DNA from: Calidifontibacter indicus | GTDB taxonomy: Bacteria > Actinomycetota > Actinomycetes > Actinomycetales > Dermatophilaceae | Direction of reading: 5' to 3' | Length of the DNA: 64,000 bases | Assembly (NCBI RefSeq): GCF_003386865.1 | Contig: NZ_QTUA01000001.1 | Location: forward strand, 2,108,001 to 2,172,000 | Part shown: positions 17,735 through 27,800 of the stretch, piece by piece | Layout: the number at the start of each line of letters is the position of its first letter | How positions within the stretch are numbered: position 1 is the first letter of the stretch | Translations under genes and position numbers: made by a program | Notes under the pieces: model-generated | Told to the model about the DNA's origin: nothing | Databases searched by the model: none | What the model saw: the letters and a program-made list of their open reading frames with translations, nothing else

Positions 17735-20700
17735 ATGGTGATCGGACCTATGGGTCAGACCTCGTTCTCCGCGGTTCCGAAGGCGCAGGGCCTCTACAAC
17801 CCCGTGGCCGAGAAGGACGCGTGTGGTGTCGCGATGGTTGCGACCATGCGCGGCTGGGCAGGGCACGACATCGTGCAGCTCGGACTCACCGCGCTGATGA
17901 ACCTCGAGCACCGCGGAGCCACCGGTGCCGACCCGACCGTCGGCGACGGCGCCGGCATCCTCACCCAGATCCCGGACGAGTTCCTGCGTTCGGTGTGTGA
18001 TTTCGAACTGCCCGGCAAGGGCGAATACGCGATCGGTATCGCGTTCATGCCGCAGGACCCCGACGCCCAGTGGCACATCGGTGAGCGCATCGCCGAGATC
18101 GCCGGCGAGGAGAACCTGCGGGTGCTCGGCTGGCGCGACGTGCCGACCGTCGACTCGATGATCGGTCAGGCCGCCCGCGATGTGATGCCGGTGTTCCGCC
18201 AGGTCGCGTTGGCCGGTGGCGACGGCGAGGTCAGCGGACTCGACCTGGAGCGCCGCGCGTTCGCACTGCGCAAGCGCATCGAGCGCGAAACCGAGGTCTA
18301 CTTCCCGTCGCTGTCGAGCCGCACCATCACGTACAAGGGCATGCTCACCACCGAGCAGTTGGGGCAGTTCTACCCCGACCTGTCCGACGAGCGGTTCTCC
18401 TCCGAGCTGGCCCTGGTGCACTCGCGCTTCTCGACCAACACCTTCCCGGCGTGGCCGCTGGCGCACCCGTACCGCCTCATCGCGCACAACGGTGAGATCA
18501 ACACCGTCCGCGGCAACCGCAACTGGATGCACGCGCGCGAATCCACCCTGCGCAGTGAGCTTTTCGGCGACGACATGAAGCGCCTGTTCCCGATCTGTGC
18601 AGCTGAGGTGTCCGACTCCGCGTCGTTCGACGAGGTGCTCGAGCTGCTCCACCTCGGCGGACGCAGCCTGCCGCACGCGGTGCTGATGATGATTCCGGAG
18701 GCGTGGGAGAACCACGCCACGATGGACCCCGAGCGCCGCGCGTTCTACGAGTACCACTCGGCTCTCATGGAGCCGTGGGACGGCCCGGCGTGCGTCGCGT
18801 TCACCGACGGCACCCTCGTCGGCGCGGTGCTCGACCGCAACGGCCTGCGCCCGGGCCGCTACTCGGTCACCGACGACGGTCTCGTCGTGCTGGCTTCCGA
18901 GGCCGGCGTGCTCGACCTCGACCCCGCCAAGGTGGTGCGCAAGGGTCGCCTCCAGCCGGGCAAGATGTTCCTGGTCGACACCGCTGCCGGACGCCTCGTC
19001 GGCGACGAAGAGGTCAAGCAGCAACTGGCCCAGGAGCACCCCTATCAGGAGTGGCTGCACGGCGGCCTCATCCACTTCGACGACCTTCCCGAGCGCGAAC
19101 ACGTCTGGCACTCACCGAAATCGGTGCTACGTCGTCAGCAGACCTTCGGCTACACCAACGAGGAGATCCGCATCCTGCTGCGCCCGATGGCGGCCGGCAA
19201 GGGCGAGGCCCTCGGGTCGATGGGCACCGACACCCCGATCGCGGTGTTGTCCGACCGTCCGCGGTTGATCTTCGACTACTTCGTGCAGCTGTTCGCGCAG
19301 GTGACCAACCCGCCGCTCGACGCGATGCGCGAGGAGCTCGTCACCTCACTCGGCGGCTTCATGGGCCCGGAGGGCAACTTGCTCGAAGCGCTGCCGCAGC
19401 ACGCCCGTCAGGTCGAACTGCCGTTCCCGGTGATCGACAACGACCAGCTCGCGAAGATCCGCCACATCAACGCCGAGGGCGCGTTCCCAGGCTTCGCGAC
19501 GTATGTCGTGCGCGGCACCTTCGACGTGCAGGGCGGCGTGACCGCGCTGCGCGCGCGGCTGCGCGGCATCTGCACCGAGGTCAGCGAGGCGATCGCCGAC
19601 GGTTACCGCTTCATCATCCTGTCCGACCGTGACAGCAACGCCGACTTCGCACCGATCCCGTCGCTGCTGCTCACCTCGACCGTCCACCACCACCTGATCC
19701 GGGAGCACACCCGCGCCCAGGTCGGTCTGGTGGTCGAGGCCGGCGACGTGCGCGAGGTGCACCACATCGCGCTGCTCGTTGGTTACGGCGCCGCCGCGGT
19801 CAACCCGTACCTGGCGATGGAGACCGTCGAAGACCTCGTCCGCCGCGGCGACATCCCCGACGTCACCGCCGAGCAGGCCGTCAAGAACCTCATCAAGTCG
19901 CTCGGCAAGGGCCTGCTCAAGGTGATGTCGAAGATGGGCATCTCGACCGTCGCGTCCTACCGCGGCGCGCAGGTCTTCGAGGCCGTGGGTCTGTCGAAGG
20001 AACTCATCGACGAGCACTTCACCGGCACCACCTCGCGCCTGGGTGGCATCGGGCTCGACGCGATCGCCAAGGAGGTGGCCGAGCGCCACGCCGTGGCCTA
20101 CCCGCCGAGCGGTCAGCTCCAGCCGCACCGCGCCCTCGAGGTCGGTGGCGAGTACCAGTGGCGCCGGGAAGGGCCGCCGCACCTGTTCGACCCCGAGACG
20201 GTCTTCCGGTTGCAGCACTCCACCCGGCAGCGCCGCTACGACATCTTCAAGCAGTACACGAGCAAGGTCGACGACCAGGCCGAGCGGCTGATGACCCTGC
20301 GCGGGCTGTTCAAGTTCAAGGACACCCGTCCGTCGATCCCGATCGGGGAGGTCGAGCCGGTCAGCGAGATCGTCAAGCGGTTCTCGACCGGCGCGATGAG
20401 CTACGGCTCGATCAGCAAGGAAGCCCACGAGACCCTCGCGATCGCGATGAACAACCTCGGCGCGCGCTCCAACACCGGTGAGGGCGGCGAGGACCCGGAG
20501 CGGTTGAAGGACCCGAAGCGTCGTTCGTCGATCAAGCAGGTGGCCTCCGGACGGTTCGGTGTCACCTCGCTCTACCTCACCGAGTCGGACGACATCCAGA
20601 TCAAGATGGCGCAGGGCGCCAAGCCCGGCGAGGGCGGACAGCTGCCCGGCAACAAGGTGTACCCCTGGGTCGCGAAGACCCGTCACTCGACGCCGGGTGT

Positions 20701-22288
20701 CGGACTCATCTCGCCGCCGCCGCACCACGACATCTACTCGATCGAGGACCTCGCCCAGCTGATCCACGACCTGAAGAACGCCAATCCGTCGGCGCGCGTG
20801 CACGTCAAGCTCGTCGCCGAGAACGGTGTCGGCACGGTTGCCGCGGGTGTGTCGAAGGCGCACGCCGACGTCGTGCTGATCTCCGGTCACGACGGCGGCA
20901 CCGGTGCGGCCCCGCTCACCTCGCTCAAGCACGCCGGTGGACCCTGGGAGCTCGGCCTCGCCGAGACCCAGCAGACGCTGCTGCTCAACAACCTGCGCGA
21001 CCGCATCGTCGTGCAGGCCGACGGCCAGCTGAAGACCGGACGCGACGTGATGATCGCGGCCCTGCTCGGCGCCGAGGAGTTCGGTTTCGCGACCGCCCCG
21101 CTGGTGGTCAGCGGCTGCATCATGATGCGGGTCTGCCACCTCGACACCTGCCCGGTCGGCGTCGCCACCCAGAACCCCGAACTGCGGGCGCGGTTCAGCG
21201 GCAAGCCGGAGTTCGTGGAGACCTTCTTCGAGTACATCGCCGAGGAGGTGCGCGAGCTGCTCGCCCAGCTCGGCTTCCGCACCCTGCAGGAGGCGATCGG
21301 TCACTCCGACCTCATCGACACGGTCGCGGCGATCAACCACTGGAAGGCCGCCGGTCTCGACCTGTCGCCGATCCTGGCCCAGGTCGACGTGCCCGACGAC
21401 GCCCCGCGGCACTGCGTCACCACTCAGGACCACGGTCTCGACCGCGCCCTGGACAACAAGCTCATCGAGATGAGTTCCGACGCGCTCGAGCACTCCGAGC
21501 CGGTGCGCATCGACCTGCCGGTGAGCAACGTCAACCGCACCGTCGGCACAATGCTCGGCCACGAGGTCACCAAGCGCTTCGCCGACGGTCTGCCCGACGG
21601 CACGATCGACGTGTCGCTGCGCGGCTCGGCCGGTCAGTCGCTCGGTGCGTTCCTGCCGGCCGGCATCACGCTGCGCATGTTCGGTGAGGCCAACGACTAC
21701 GTCGGCAAGGGGCTGTCCGGCGGACGCGTCGTCGTCCGGCCGCTACCCGAGGCCTCACTGGTCGCGGAGGCGAACGCCATCGCGGGCAACGTGATCGGTT
21801 ACGGCGCGACGTCGGGTGAGATCTTCCTGCGCGGTGTCGTCGGCGAACGCTTCTGCGTGCGCAACTCCGGCGCGACCGCCGTCGTCGAGGGCGTGGGCGA
21901 CCACGGCTGTGAGTACATGACCGGTGGCACCGTGCTCGTGCTCGGCCCGACCGGACGCAACTTCGGCGCCGGTATGTCGGGCGGCGTGGCGTACGTGCTC
22001 GACCTCGACGAGCAGCAGGTCAACCGCGAACTCGTCGACGTGTCGCCGCTGCGCGACCGCGACAAGTCCGTCGTGGAGAAGCTGCTGCGCGACCACTGCG
22101 AGTGGACCGAGTCGACCGTCGCGAGCAAGCTGCTCGGCGACCTCGACGGGGCGTTCCAGCGGTTCTCGCTGGTGCTGCCCCGTGATTACCAGCGCGTCCT
22201 CGACGTGCGTGAACAAGCTGAGACCGAAGGCCTCGACCTCGACGGTGTCGAGGTGTGGGGTCGGATCATGGAGGTGTCCGGTGGCTGA
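17735..22288 (+). CDS. gltB: glutamate synthase large subunit GltB
   Basis: GltB makes two glutamates from glutamine and 2-oxoglutarate with GltD as electron donor. In the 1517-residue protein the order is a class II glutamine amidotransferase with nucleophile Cys 30 (EKDACGVAM), a central domain, an FMN-binding synthase barrel with the 3Fe-4S cysteine cluster [18 protein letters not shown], and a C-terminal GxGxG beta-helix. Residues 1-29 would be the cleaved propeptide. ATG 17735 has AGGA (17724-17727) at 7 nt; ATG 17750 is an alternative. About 220 bp of upstream DNA carries no gene. It overlaps gltD by 8 bp. Confidence 0.97.
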   Translation: MVIGPMGQTSFSAVPKAQGLYNPVAEKDACGVAMVATMRGWAGHDIVQLGLTALMNLEHRGATGADPTVGDGAGILTQIPDEFLRSVCDFELPGKGEYAIGIAFMPQDPDAQWHIGERIAEIAGEENLRVLGWRDVPTVDSMIGQAARDVMPVFRQVALAGGDGEVSGLDLERRAFALRKRIERETEVYFPSLSSRTITYKGMLTTEQLGQFYPDLSDERFSSELALVHSRFSTNTFPAWPLAHPYRLIAHNGEINTVRGNRNWMHARESTLRSELFGDDMKRLFPICAAEVSDSASFDEVLELLHLGGRSLPHAVLMMIPEAWENHATMDPERRAFYEYHSALMEPWDGPACVAFTDGTLVGAVLDRNGLRPGRYSVTDDGLVVLASEAGVLDLDPAKVVRKGRLQPGKMFLVDTAAGRLVGDEEVKQQLAQEHPYQEWLHGGLIHFDDLPEREHVWHSPKSVLRRQQTFGYTNEEIRILLRPMAAGKGEALGSMGTDTPIAVLSDRPRLIFDYFVQLFAQVTNPPLDAMREELVTSLGGFMGPEGNLLEALPQHARQVELPFPVIDNDQLAKIRHINAEGAFPGFATYVVRGTFDVQGGVTALRARLRGICTEVSEAIADGYRFIILSDRDSNADFAPIPSLLLTSTVHHHLIREHTRAQVGLVVEAGDVREVHHIALLVGYGAAAVNPYLAMETVEDLVRRGDIPDVTAEQAVKNLIKSLGKGLLKVMSKMGISTVASYRGAQVFEAVGLSKELIDEHFTGTTSRLGGIGLDAIAKEVAERHAVAYPPSGQLQPHRALEVGGEYQWRREGPPHLFDPETVFRLQHSTRQRRYDIFKQYTSKVDDQAERLMTLRGLFKFKDTRPSIPIGEVEPVSEIVKRFSTGAMSYGSISKEAHETLAIAMNNLGARSNTGEGGEDPERLKDPKRRSSIKQVASGRFGVTSLYLTESDDIQIKMAQGAKPGEGGQLPGNKVYPWVAKTRHSTPGVGLISPPPHHDIYSIEDLAQLIHDLKNANPSARVHVKLVAENGVGTVAAGVSKAHADVVLISGHDGGTGAAPLTSLKHAGGPWELGLAETQQTLLLNNLRDRIVVQADGQLKTGRDVMIAALLGAEEFGFATAPLVVSGCIMMRVCHLDTCPVGVATQNPELRARFSGKPEFVETFFEYIAEEVRELLAQLGFRTLQEAIGHSDLIDTVAAINHWKAAGLDLSPILAQVDVPDDAPRHCVTTQDHGLDRALDNKLIEMSSDALEHSEPVRIDLPVSNVNRTVGTMLGHEVTKRFADGLPDGTIDVSLRGSAGQSLGAFLPAGITLRMFGEANDYVGKGLSGGRVVVRPLPEASLVAEANAIAGNVIGYGATSGEIFLRGVVGERFCVRNSGATAVVEGVGDHGCEYMTGGTVLVLGPTGRNFGAGMSGGVAYVLDLDEQQVNRELVDVSPLRDRDKSVVEKLLRDHCEWTESTVASKLLGDLDGAFQRFSLVLPRDYQRVLDVREQAETEGLDLDGVEVWGRIMEVSGG

Positions 22289-23738
22289 CCCGCGCGGATT
22301 TCTGAAGCACCGCGAGCGCGAACTGCCCGCTCGCCGTCCGGTGCCGGTGCGCATCAAGGACTGGAAAGAGGTCTACGAGGAGCAGGAACTCGGTCAGCTG
22401 CAGCGGCAGGCGAGCCGCTGCATGGACTGCGGAATCCCGTTCTGTCACAGCGGCTGTCCGCTGGGCAACCTCATCCCGGAGTGGAACGACCTGGCCTACC
22501 GGGGGGAGTGGCACGACGCGATCGAGCGACTGCACGCCACGAACAACTTCCCGGAGTTCACCGGACGCCTGTGCCCGGCGCCGTGCGAGACCGCGTGCGT
22601 GCTCGGCATCTCGCAGCCGGCGGTGACGATCAAGCAGATCGAGGTCACCACCATCGATCAGGCGTTCGCGAACGGCGACGTCGAGCCGCAGATCCCGAAC
22701 CGGTTGACCAACAAGACGGTCGCGGTGGTGGGTTCGGGTCCGGCCGGTCTGGCCGCCGCCCAGCAGCTCACCCGCGCCGGTCACACGGTGGCCGTCTACG
22801 AGCGCGCCGACAAGCCCGGTGGACTGCTGCGCTACGGCATCCCCGAGTTCAAGATGGAGAAGTCGGTGCTCGACCGCCGGCTCGAGCAGATGATGGCCGA
22901 GGGCACCCGCTTCCGGTGTGGCGTCGAGATCGGCAAGGACATCACCGGTGAGCAGCTGCGTCAGCGTTACGACGCGGTGGTGCTGGCCACCGGCTCGACC
23001 GTGCCGCGTGACCTGCCGGTGCCGGGCCGTGAACTGAACGGCATCCACCAGGCCATGGACTTCCTGCCGCAGGCCAACCGGCAGGCGCTGGGGGAGACCG
23101 TCGAGAACCAGATCACCGCCGAGGGCAAGCACGTCATCGTGATCGGTGGCGGCGACACCGGTGCCGACTGCATCGGCACCTCGCACCGTCACGGTGCGAA
23201 GTCGGTGACCTCGCTGGAGATCATGCCGCGCCCGGGCGAGGACCGTTCCGACAACCACCCGTGGCCGACCTACCCGATGATCTACCGCGTCGCGAGCGCC
23301 CACGAGGAGGGCGGCGAGCGCGTCTACGCCGTCTCCACCAAGGAGCTCGTCGACGACGGCTTCGGCAACGTGAAGGCGCTGCGGTTGGTCGAGGTGCGTC
23401 AGGGCGACAAGGGCTTCGAGGAGGTGCCGGGGTCGGAGAAGGAGATTCCGGCCGACCTCGTGCTCCTCGCGATGGGCTTCGTCGGGCCTGAGTCCGAGGG
23501 TCTGCTCGAGCAGCTGGACGTCGCCAAGGACGAGCGCTCCAATGTCGCCCGCGACTCCCGCTTCGAGACGAGCGTGCCCGGCGTGTTCGTCTGCGGTGAC
23601 GCCGGACGTGGTCAGTCGCTCATCGTGTGGGCGATCGCCGAGGGGCGGTCGGCTGCCCGTGGCGTCGACGAATTCCTTTCCGGCGCATCGGAACTCCCGG
23701 CTCCGATCCGTCCGACCGATCGGCCCCTGACGGTCTGA
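22281..23738 (+). CDS. gltD: glutamate synthase small subunit GltD
   Basis: GltD passes electrons from NADPH through FAD and 4Fe-4S clusters to GltB. The 485-residue protein has N-terminal cysteine clusters (Cys 47, 50, 55, 59 and 98, 102, 106), the FAD loop [15 protein letters not shown], and the NADPH loop [11 protein letters not shown]. The start is GTG at 22281, inside the last codons of gltB, so translation is coupled. A hairpin terminator follows the stop. Confidence 0.97.
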   Translation: MADPRGFLKHRERELPARRPVPVRIKDWKEVYEEQELGQLQRQASRCMDCGIPFCHSGCPLGNLIPEWNDLAYRGEWHDAIERLHATNNFPEFTGRLCPAPCETACVLGISQPAVTIKQIEVTTIDQAFANGDVEPQIPNRLTNKTVAVVGSGPAGLAAAQQLTRAGHTVAVYERADKPGGLLRYGIPEFKMEKSVLDRRLEQMMAEGTRFRCGVEIGKDITGEQLRQRYDAVVLATGSTVPRDLPVPGRELNGIHQAMDFLPQANRQALGETVENQITAEGKHVIVIGGGDTGADCIGTSHRHGAKSVTSLEIMPRPGEDRSDNHPWPTYPMIYRVASAHEEGGERVYAVSTKELVDDGFGNVKALRLVEVRQGDKGFEEVPGSEKEIPADLVLLAMGFVGPESEGLLEQLDVAKDERSNVARDSRFETSVPGVFVCGDAGRGQSLIVWAIAEGRSAARGVDEFLSGASELPAPIRPTDRPLTV

Positions 23739-23750
23739 TCGAACGAGCGT

Positions 23751-23806
23751 CGAACCGCTCCGTCTCGCCCCGCGGACCTACGCGTGGGTAGCGGCGGAGC
23801 GGTTCG
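23751..23806 (+). terminator. terminator of the gltBD operon
   Basis: Perfect 12-bp arms (cgaaccgctccg at 23751-23762, complement at 23795-23806) enclose a 32-nt loop and are followed by a short T-rich stretch (gtttgttc). It begins 13 bp after the gltD stop. Confidence 0.65.
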
Positions 23807-23826
23807 GTTTGTTCGCACACACTCGC

Positions 23827-23832
23827 TAGGGT
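23827..23832 (+). promoter_or_regulatory. -10 box of pyk (leaderless)
   Basis: TAGGGT ends 7 nt before the pyk ATG. No Shine-Dalgarno sequence and no good -35 are present between the gltBD terminator and this box. Confidence 0.5.
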
Positions 23833-23839
23833 TCCAGGT

Positions 23840-25294
23840 ATGCGTAGAGCCAAGATCGTCGCAACCATGGGGCCCGCTGTGGCATCCCCCGAGAAGCTCA
23901 CCGAGCTCGTCCAGGCCGGGCTCGACGTCGCCCGGCTCAACCTGTCGCACGGCAGCCACGACGACCACGCCCAGATGTACCAGTGGGTGCGTGAGGCCAG
24001 CGACGCCGAGGGGCACGCCGTCGCCATCCTCGCCGACCTGCAGGGCCCCAAGATCCGCACCGGCCGCTTCTCCGGCGGCCCGATCGCGGTGGCCAAGGGC
24101 GACACCTTCACGATCACGATCGACGAGGTCGACGGCGACCAGCACCGCGTCTCGACCACCTTCAAGGGGCTGCCCGGCGACGTGAAGCCCGGCGACCGCA
24201 TCCTCATCGACGACGGCAAGATCGAGTTGCGTGCCATCTCGGTGACCGACACCGACGTCGTCACCGAGGTCGTCGAGGGCGGCCAGATCTCCAACAACAA
24301 GGGCATCAACCTGCCCGGCGTCGCGGTGAGTGTGCCGGCGCTGTCGGAGAAGGACGAGGACGACCTGCGCTGGGCGCTGCGGCAGGGCTGCGACTTCATC
24401 GCGCTGTCGTTCGTGCGCGATGCGAAGGACATCGACCGGGTGCACGAGATCATGCGCGAGGAGGGCGAGATGCGCCCGGTGATCGCGAAGATCGAGAAGC
24501 CGCAGGCGGTGGAGAACCTCGAAGCGATCATCGACGCGTTCGACGGGCTGATGGTGGCTCGCGGCGACCTCGGTGTCGAATTGCCGCTGGAGGACGTGCC
24601 GATCGTGCAGAAGCGCGCGGTCGAACTTGCTCGTGCCGCCTCCAAGCCGGTGATCGTCGCCACCCAGGTGCTGGAGTCGATGATCGAGCACCACCGTCCG
24701 ACCCGCGCCGAGGCCAGCGACTGCGCCAACGCGGTGCTCGACGGCGCCGACGCGATCATGTTGTCGGGGGAGACCTCGATGGGCGCCTGGCCGGTCGAGG
24801 CCGTCCGCACGATGGCACGCATCATCGAGAGCACCGAGAAGAACGGGTTCGACCGCATCCCGGCGCTGTCCTCGGACGCACCGCAGTCGATGGGTGGCGC
24901 CGTCTGCCAGGCAGGTGCCGAGGTCGGCGAGATCGTCGGGGCGAAGTTCCTCATCACCTTCACCACGACCGGCGGTTCCACCAAGCGCATGGCGCGCCTG
25001 CGCTCGAAGATCCCGAGCCTCGCGTTCACCCCGAACCAGTTGGTGCGCTCGCAGCTGGCCCTGACGTGGGGTGTCGAGACCTTCCTGGTCGACGAGGTGG
25101 TGCACACCGACCAGATGGCGATGCAGGTCGACGAGACCCTGCTCGCCGACGGTCACTGTCACGAGGGCGAGCTCGTCATCATCATCGCCGGCTCCCCGCC
25201 CGGGATTCCCGGTTCGACGAACGCGCTGCGGGTGCACAGGGTCGGTGACGCGCAGAACGGCGTCGCACCGGCGTACGGCTTCCACCAGGGTTGA
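23840..25294 (+). CDS. pyk: pyruvate kinase
   Basis: The enzyme converts phosphoenolpyruvate and ADP to pyruvate and ATP, the last glycolytic step. The 484-residue protein shows RRAKIVATMGPA, the substrate site RLNLSHGSHDDH, the catalytic-lysine strand VIAKIEKPQAVENL, MVARGDLGVELP, and the MLSGETSMGAWP loop. The C-terminal allosteric domain is complete. It lies directly before the tRNA-Leu region and is tail to tail with the VOC remnant. Confidence 0.97.
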   Translation: MRRAKIVATMGPAVASPEKLTELVQAGLDVARLNLSHGSHDDHAQMYQWVREASDAEGHAVAILADLQGPKIRTGRFSGGPIAVAKGDTFTITIDEVDGDQHRVSTTFKGLPGDVKPGDRILIDDGKIELRAISVTDTDVVTEVVEGGQISNNKGINLPGVAVSVPALSEKDEDDLRWALRQGCDFIALSFVRDAKDIDRVHEIMREEGEMRPVIAKIEKPQAVENLEAIIDAFDGLMVARGDLGVELPLEDVPIVQKRAVELARAASKPVIVATQVLESMIEHHRPTRAEASDCANAVLDGADAIMLSGETSMGAWPVEAVRTMARIIESTEKNGFDRIPALSSDAPQSMGGAVCQAGAEVGEIVGAKFLITFTTTGGSTKRMARLRSKIPSLAFTPNQLVRSQLALTWGVETFLVDEVVHTDQMAMQVDETLLADGHCHEGELVIIIAGSPPGIPGSTNALRVHRVGDAQNGVAPAYGFHQG

Positions 25295-25320
25295 CCCGCG
25301 GCTTGCGAGGCGCTCCGGGG

Positions 25321-25551
25321 TCAAGTCCCGGGGTGCCCCGCGACCACGAGGTGGAACTCGTTGCCGTCGGGGTCGGCGAACTCGAACACGCCGTTCGGGT
25401 GCGCCGCGAGTGCTTCGGCGCCGAGCGCCTGCAGCCGGGCGATCTCGTCGTCAACCTCCGCGTGGTCGACGACGAGTTCGAAGCGTTGCCGGTTCGGCAC
25501 GGTGCGTGGCGCGACCGGGGGACCGCCCCACGCCACCTTCGTGCCCAACAC
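25321..25551 (-). pseudogene. 5'-truncated VOC (glyoxalase-fold) gene
   Basis: Only the C-terminal half of a VOC domain is readable: RFELVVDHAEVDDEIARLQA, then NGVFEFADPDGNEFHLVVAG and a stop. The N-terminal beta-alpha-beta half is absent in all frames upstream. The open frame continues back into the tRNA-Leu gene, where its codons are only the tRNA sequence. From GTG 25551 it would encode 76 residues, about half a usual VOC protein. It is probably a remnant beside a tRNA gene; a functional half-domain protein is possible but less likely. Confidence 0.6.
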
Positions 25552-25597
25552 GACGGTAGGGAAACCGAGTGGTCGACCACAACGGAGTTTCCAGCTG

Positions 25598-25646
25598 GAT
25601 TGCGAATCGGGGCGAACCCCAAGGGAATTCGCCCCGATCAGCAATC
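25598..25646 (-). terminator. hairpin downstream of tRNA-Leu
   Basis: Arms 25598-25616 and 25628-25646 pair over 19 bp with two mismatches, around an 11-nt loop that can itself pair. It starts 20 nt beyond the tRNA 3' end on the minus strand and is the likely tRNA terminator, though no T-run follows. Confidence 0.55.
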
Positions 25647-25666
25647 GGTTCGTCAGCACTGTGACG

Positions 25667-25752
25667 TGGTGCCGGGAGCGGGACTTGAACCCGCACGCCC
25701 TTTCGAGCAAAGCATTTTGAGTGCTCCGTGTCTGCCATTCCACCACCCCGGC
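25667..25752 (-). tRNA. tRNA-Leu (anticodon CAA)
   Basis: The minus strand reads gccggggtggtggaatggca at the 5' end, with a long variable arm typical of class II tRNAs, the anticodon loop ctCAAaa (reads UUG), the T loop in gcgggttcaagtcccgc, and the acceptor 3' strand tcccggc followed by A and an encoded CCA (25667-25669). The acceptor stem pairs fully with one G-T. TACACT (25769-25774 on the minus strand) is a possible -10 box 16 nt upstream. Confidence 0.95.
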
Positions 25753-25902
25753 AGTGGACCGCCGCGCAAGTGTATGACAGGGCCACCACCGGTCACGAAT
25801 CGCCCGTCGACCACCGGCATCCCGCAGCCACTCGTCGGCTTAGGGCATCCGCGTGAGGAGCGTCACGTGAGCAACCCGGAATGCAACGGGGACAGCAGCT
25901 AG

Positions 25903-25914
25903 TTGACGCGTCAA
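25903..25914. promoter_or_regulatory. palindromic operator candidate at the FMN reductase start
   Basis: TTGACGCGTCAA is a perfect 12-bp palindrome whose last base is the A of the ATG start codon. Its form resembles operators of MarR/HxlR-type redox or aromatic-compound regulators. No such regulator is encoded next to it. A TAGTTG hexamer (25900-25905) overlapping the palindrome could be the -10 region. Confidence 0.45.
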
Positions 25915-26456
25915 TGAAGAAGCTTGGTCTCATCGTCTCCAGCACCCGTCCGTCCCGCATCGGCCCGAAGGCCGCCGAGTGGGTCAAGTCCGTCGCCGCG
26001 AACCAGGGCTGGGAGGTGGAGTTGTTCGACCTCGCCGAGATCGGTCTGCCCTTCCTGGACGAGGCCGACGTGCCGATGCAGGGCAACTACACCCAGCCGC
26101 ACACCAAGGAGTGGGCCGCGAAGGTCGCCGGCGTCGACGCCGTCGCCGTCGTGACCCCGCAGTACAACAAGAGCTTCCCGGCCACCATCAAGAACGCGAT
26201 CGACTTCCTGTTCGCCGAGTGGAACGACAAGCCGGTCGCCCTGGTCGGTTACGGCTGGACCGGCGGCACTGACGCCACCGAGGGCCTGGCCGGCGTGTTC
26301 GGCCACGTGAAGGCGAACGTCGTCGACCAGATCAACCTGGTCTTCAACACCGACCTCGACCCGGCGGGCGAGATGACCGTCTCCGAGGAGAACGACGACG
26401 CGCTGCGCATCGCCCTGACCGCGATGGCCGACGCTCCGGCCAACCAGCCGGCCTGA
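25914..26456 (+). CDS. NAD(P)H-dependent FMN reductase (flavodoxin fold)
   Basis: This 180-residue flavoprotein of the NADPH_FMN_red family reduces FMN or quinones in the cytoplasm. The FMN phosphate loop is SSTRPSRIGPKAAEWV (about 8-23), and the second flavin loop TPQYNKSFPATIKNAIDFL is complete. Length is normal. ATG 25914 begins the conserved KKLGLIVSSTRPSR strand. The start codon sits at the edge of a perfect palindrome, which suggests repression at the promoter. A hairpin terminator follows. Confidence 0.92.
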   Translation: MKKLGLIVSSTRPSRIGPKAAEWVKSVAANQGWEVELFDLAEIGLPFLDEADVPMQGNYTQPHTKEWAAKVAGVDAVAVVTPQYNKSFPATIKNAIDFLFAEWNDKPVALVGYGWTGGTDATEGLAGVFGHVKANVVDQINLVFNTDLDPAGEMTVSEENDDALRIALTAMADAPANQPA

Positions 26457-26489
26457 CGCCGTCCCTACGCACGTCGAGACAATCCGAGG

Positions 26490-26527
26490 GCCCCGAGGGC
26501 ACTCCGCACACGGAGTCCCCTCGGGGC
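26490..26527 (+). terminator. terminator after the FMN reductase gene
   Basis: Outer arms gccccgaggg (26490-26499) and ccctcggggc (26518-26527) pair, with an inner actccg/cggagt stem (26501-26506, 26511-26516), and are followed by tttcgcg. It lies 34 bp after the stop codon. Confidence 0.75.
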
Positions 26528-26612
26528 TTTCGCGTTCCGTCGGCGCGGGCGCGCAGCGGCGCAGTGGGTGGGACTAGCGTTGTCCGCGGACCACAGGGAA
26601 GGACGGCGCACG

Positions 26613-27650
26613 GTGGGACTGTTCAACGGACGCGGCAAGAGCCGCGACGACGGCACACGCCAGGCGGAGGCGATCACCCGCTTCTGGCAGTGGTGGAGCG
26701 ACGAGGGCATGGCGCGCAGCAGCAGTGCGCTCGCCGACGCCGAGCCGTCCAGGATCGTGGCCGAGGTCAGCGCGCAGGTCGAGGCGATCGCGCACGACCT
26801 CGCGTGGGAGTTCGCCAAGGGCGACACCTCGATGCACCGGCTGGTCGTCACCGCCGACGGTGATCCGGCGCTGCGGGCCACCGCGCGCCGCTGGCTCGAC
26901 GCCGCACCCGAGGCCGACGTGTTCTGGTCGTACGCCGACGCGCGGCCGCCGATGATTGACATCGACGAGGCCGTGCTCGAACTCGACTCCGTCAGGTTGC
27001 CGCTCGCACAAACCCGGGTCGGCGTACGGCGCTCGGGCACCCGGGTCGACGTGCAGGTGCACCACCCGCGCATCACCGAGCTGAACCCGGGCGCCCAGAC
27101 CACCTTCTGCTTCCTCGCGATCGACGCCGCCGTCGGCGAGACGATGACCGAGACGTGGATCGGGGAGTTGCAGCCGGCGTTGGTCGCCCCGATCGACGGA
27201 TTCGGGTTGAGCGGCCTGCGCGCCGTGGTGCGGGATCTCGCCCAGGAGTTCGACGGCGACGCCCGCTGGGTGGTGCTCGAGGGCACCAGCCAGCTCGGAC
27301 CCGTGCGGGTGCTGGCGCGCGTGCCGCTCGCGGCGGCGAGTGCGCCCACGCTCGACGAGGCGGTCGTCGTCACGGTCGCCTACGAGGCCGGAGCCGACGG
27401 CTTGCCGACCGACGACGCCGAGCAGGCGCTGGAGGGCTTCCGGGCTCACCTCGTGGAGCGGCTCGAGGAACAGGGCGAGCTCGTCGCAGTGGTCATGACA
27501 GGCGGACGCTGCGAACTCGACTTCTACGTCGACTCGACCCGCACGGGTGCGGCCCAGCTGACCGCTGCGGCTCGTGCCTGGTCGGGCAAGGTCGACACCC
27601 AGGTCGAACGCGACCCGGGGTGGTCGCGGGTGGCCCACCTGCGCGGCTGA
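26613..27650 (+). CDS. DUF695-like protein of unknown function
   Basis: The 345-residue soluble protein has no catalytic motif I can name. Its C-terminal half (about 220-330), with VVVTVAYEAGADGLPTDD, then GELVAVVMTGGRCELDFYVD, resembles the DUF695 pattern. The N-terminal half has the FWQWWSDEG and IDIDEAVLELDSV segments. The start is GTG 26613, with AAGGA at 26599-26603. It is a stand-alone gene with a palindromic repeat copy just beyond its end. Confidence 0.65.
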   Translation: MGLFNGRGKSRDDGTRQAEAITRFWQWWSDEGMARSSSALADAEPSRIVAEVSAQVEAIAHDLAWEFAKGDTSMHRLVVTADGDPALRATARRWLDAAPEADVFWSYADARPPMIDIDEAVLELDSVRLPLAQTRVGVRRSGTRVDVQVHHPRITELNPGAQTTFCFLAIDAAVGETMTETWIGELQPALVAPIDGFGLSGLRAVVRDLAQEFDGDARWVVLEGTSQLGPVRVLARVPLAAASAPTLDEAVVVTVAYEAGADGLPTDDAEQALEGFRAHLVERLEEQGELVAVVMTGGRCELDFYVDSTRTGAAQLTAAARAWSGKVDTQVERDPGWSRVAHLRG

Positions 27651-27668
27651 GCGGCCCCGAAACACCCT

Positions 27669-27720
27669 GCGAAAGTTTGCGCGACACGCGCGCCAGGCGC
27701 ATCGTCGTGCAAGCTTTCGC
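27669..27720. repeat. 52-bp palindromic repeat, copy 2 (inverted orientation)
   Basis: Arms gcgaaagtttgc (27669-27680) and gcaagctttcgc (27709-27720) pair with one mismatch. The core matches the other copies only when read on the minus strand, so this copy is inverted. It lies 18 bp after the DUF695-like gene and 80 bp before the ANTAR regulator. Confidence 0.75.
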
Positions 27721-27787
27721 AAGCTGAGGCGGGGAATGTCACACCCGCGCGGGCCGTGCGGCCCTCGGCCGGGCGCTGACCCGCCGA

Positions 27788-27793
27788 TATTCT
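27788..27793 (+). promoter_or_regulatory. -10 box of the ANTAR regulator (leaderless)
   Basis: TATTCT ends 7 nt before the ATG at 27801. The preceding codons and spacer contain no ribosome site. Confidence 0.55.
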
Positions 27794-27800
27794 GGACGGT

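Noticed and set aside
25552-25746. N-terminal extension of the VOC frame through tRNA-Leu
   Set aside because: Its codons ([20 protein letters not shown]) are simply the translated tRNA gene.
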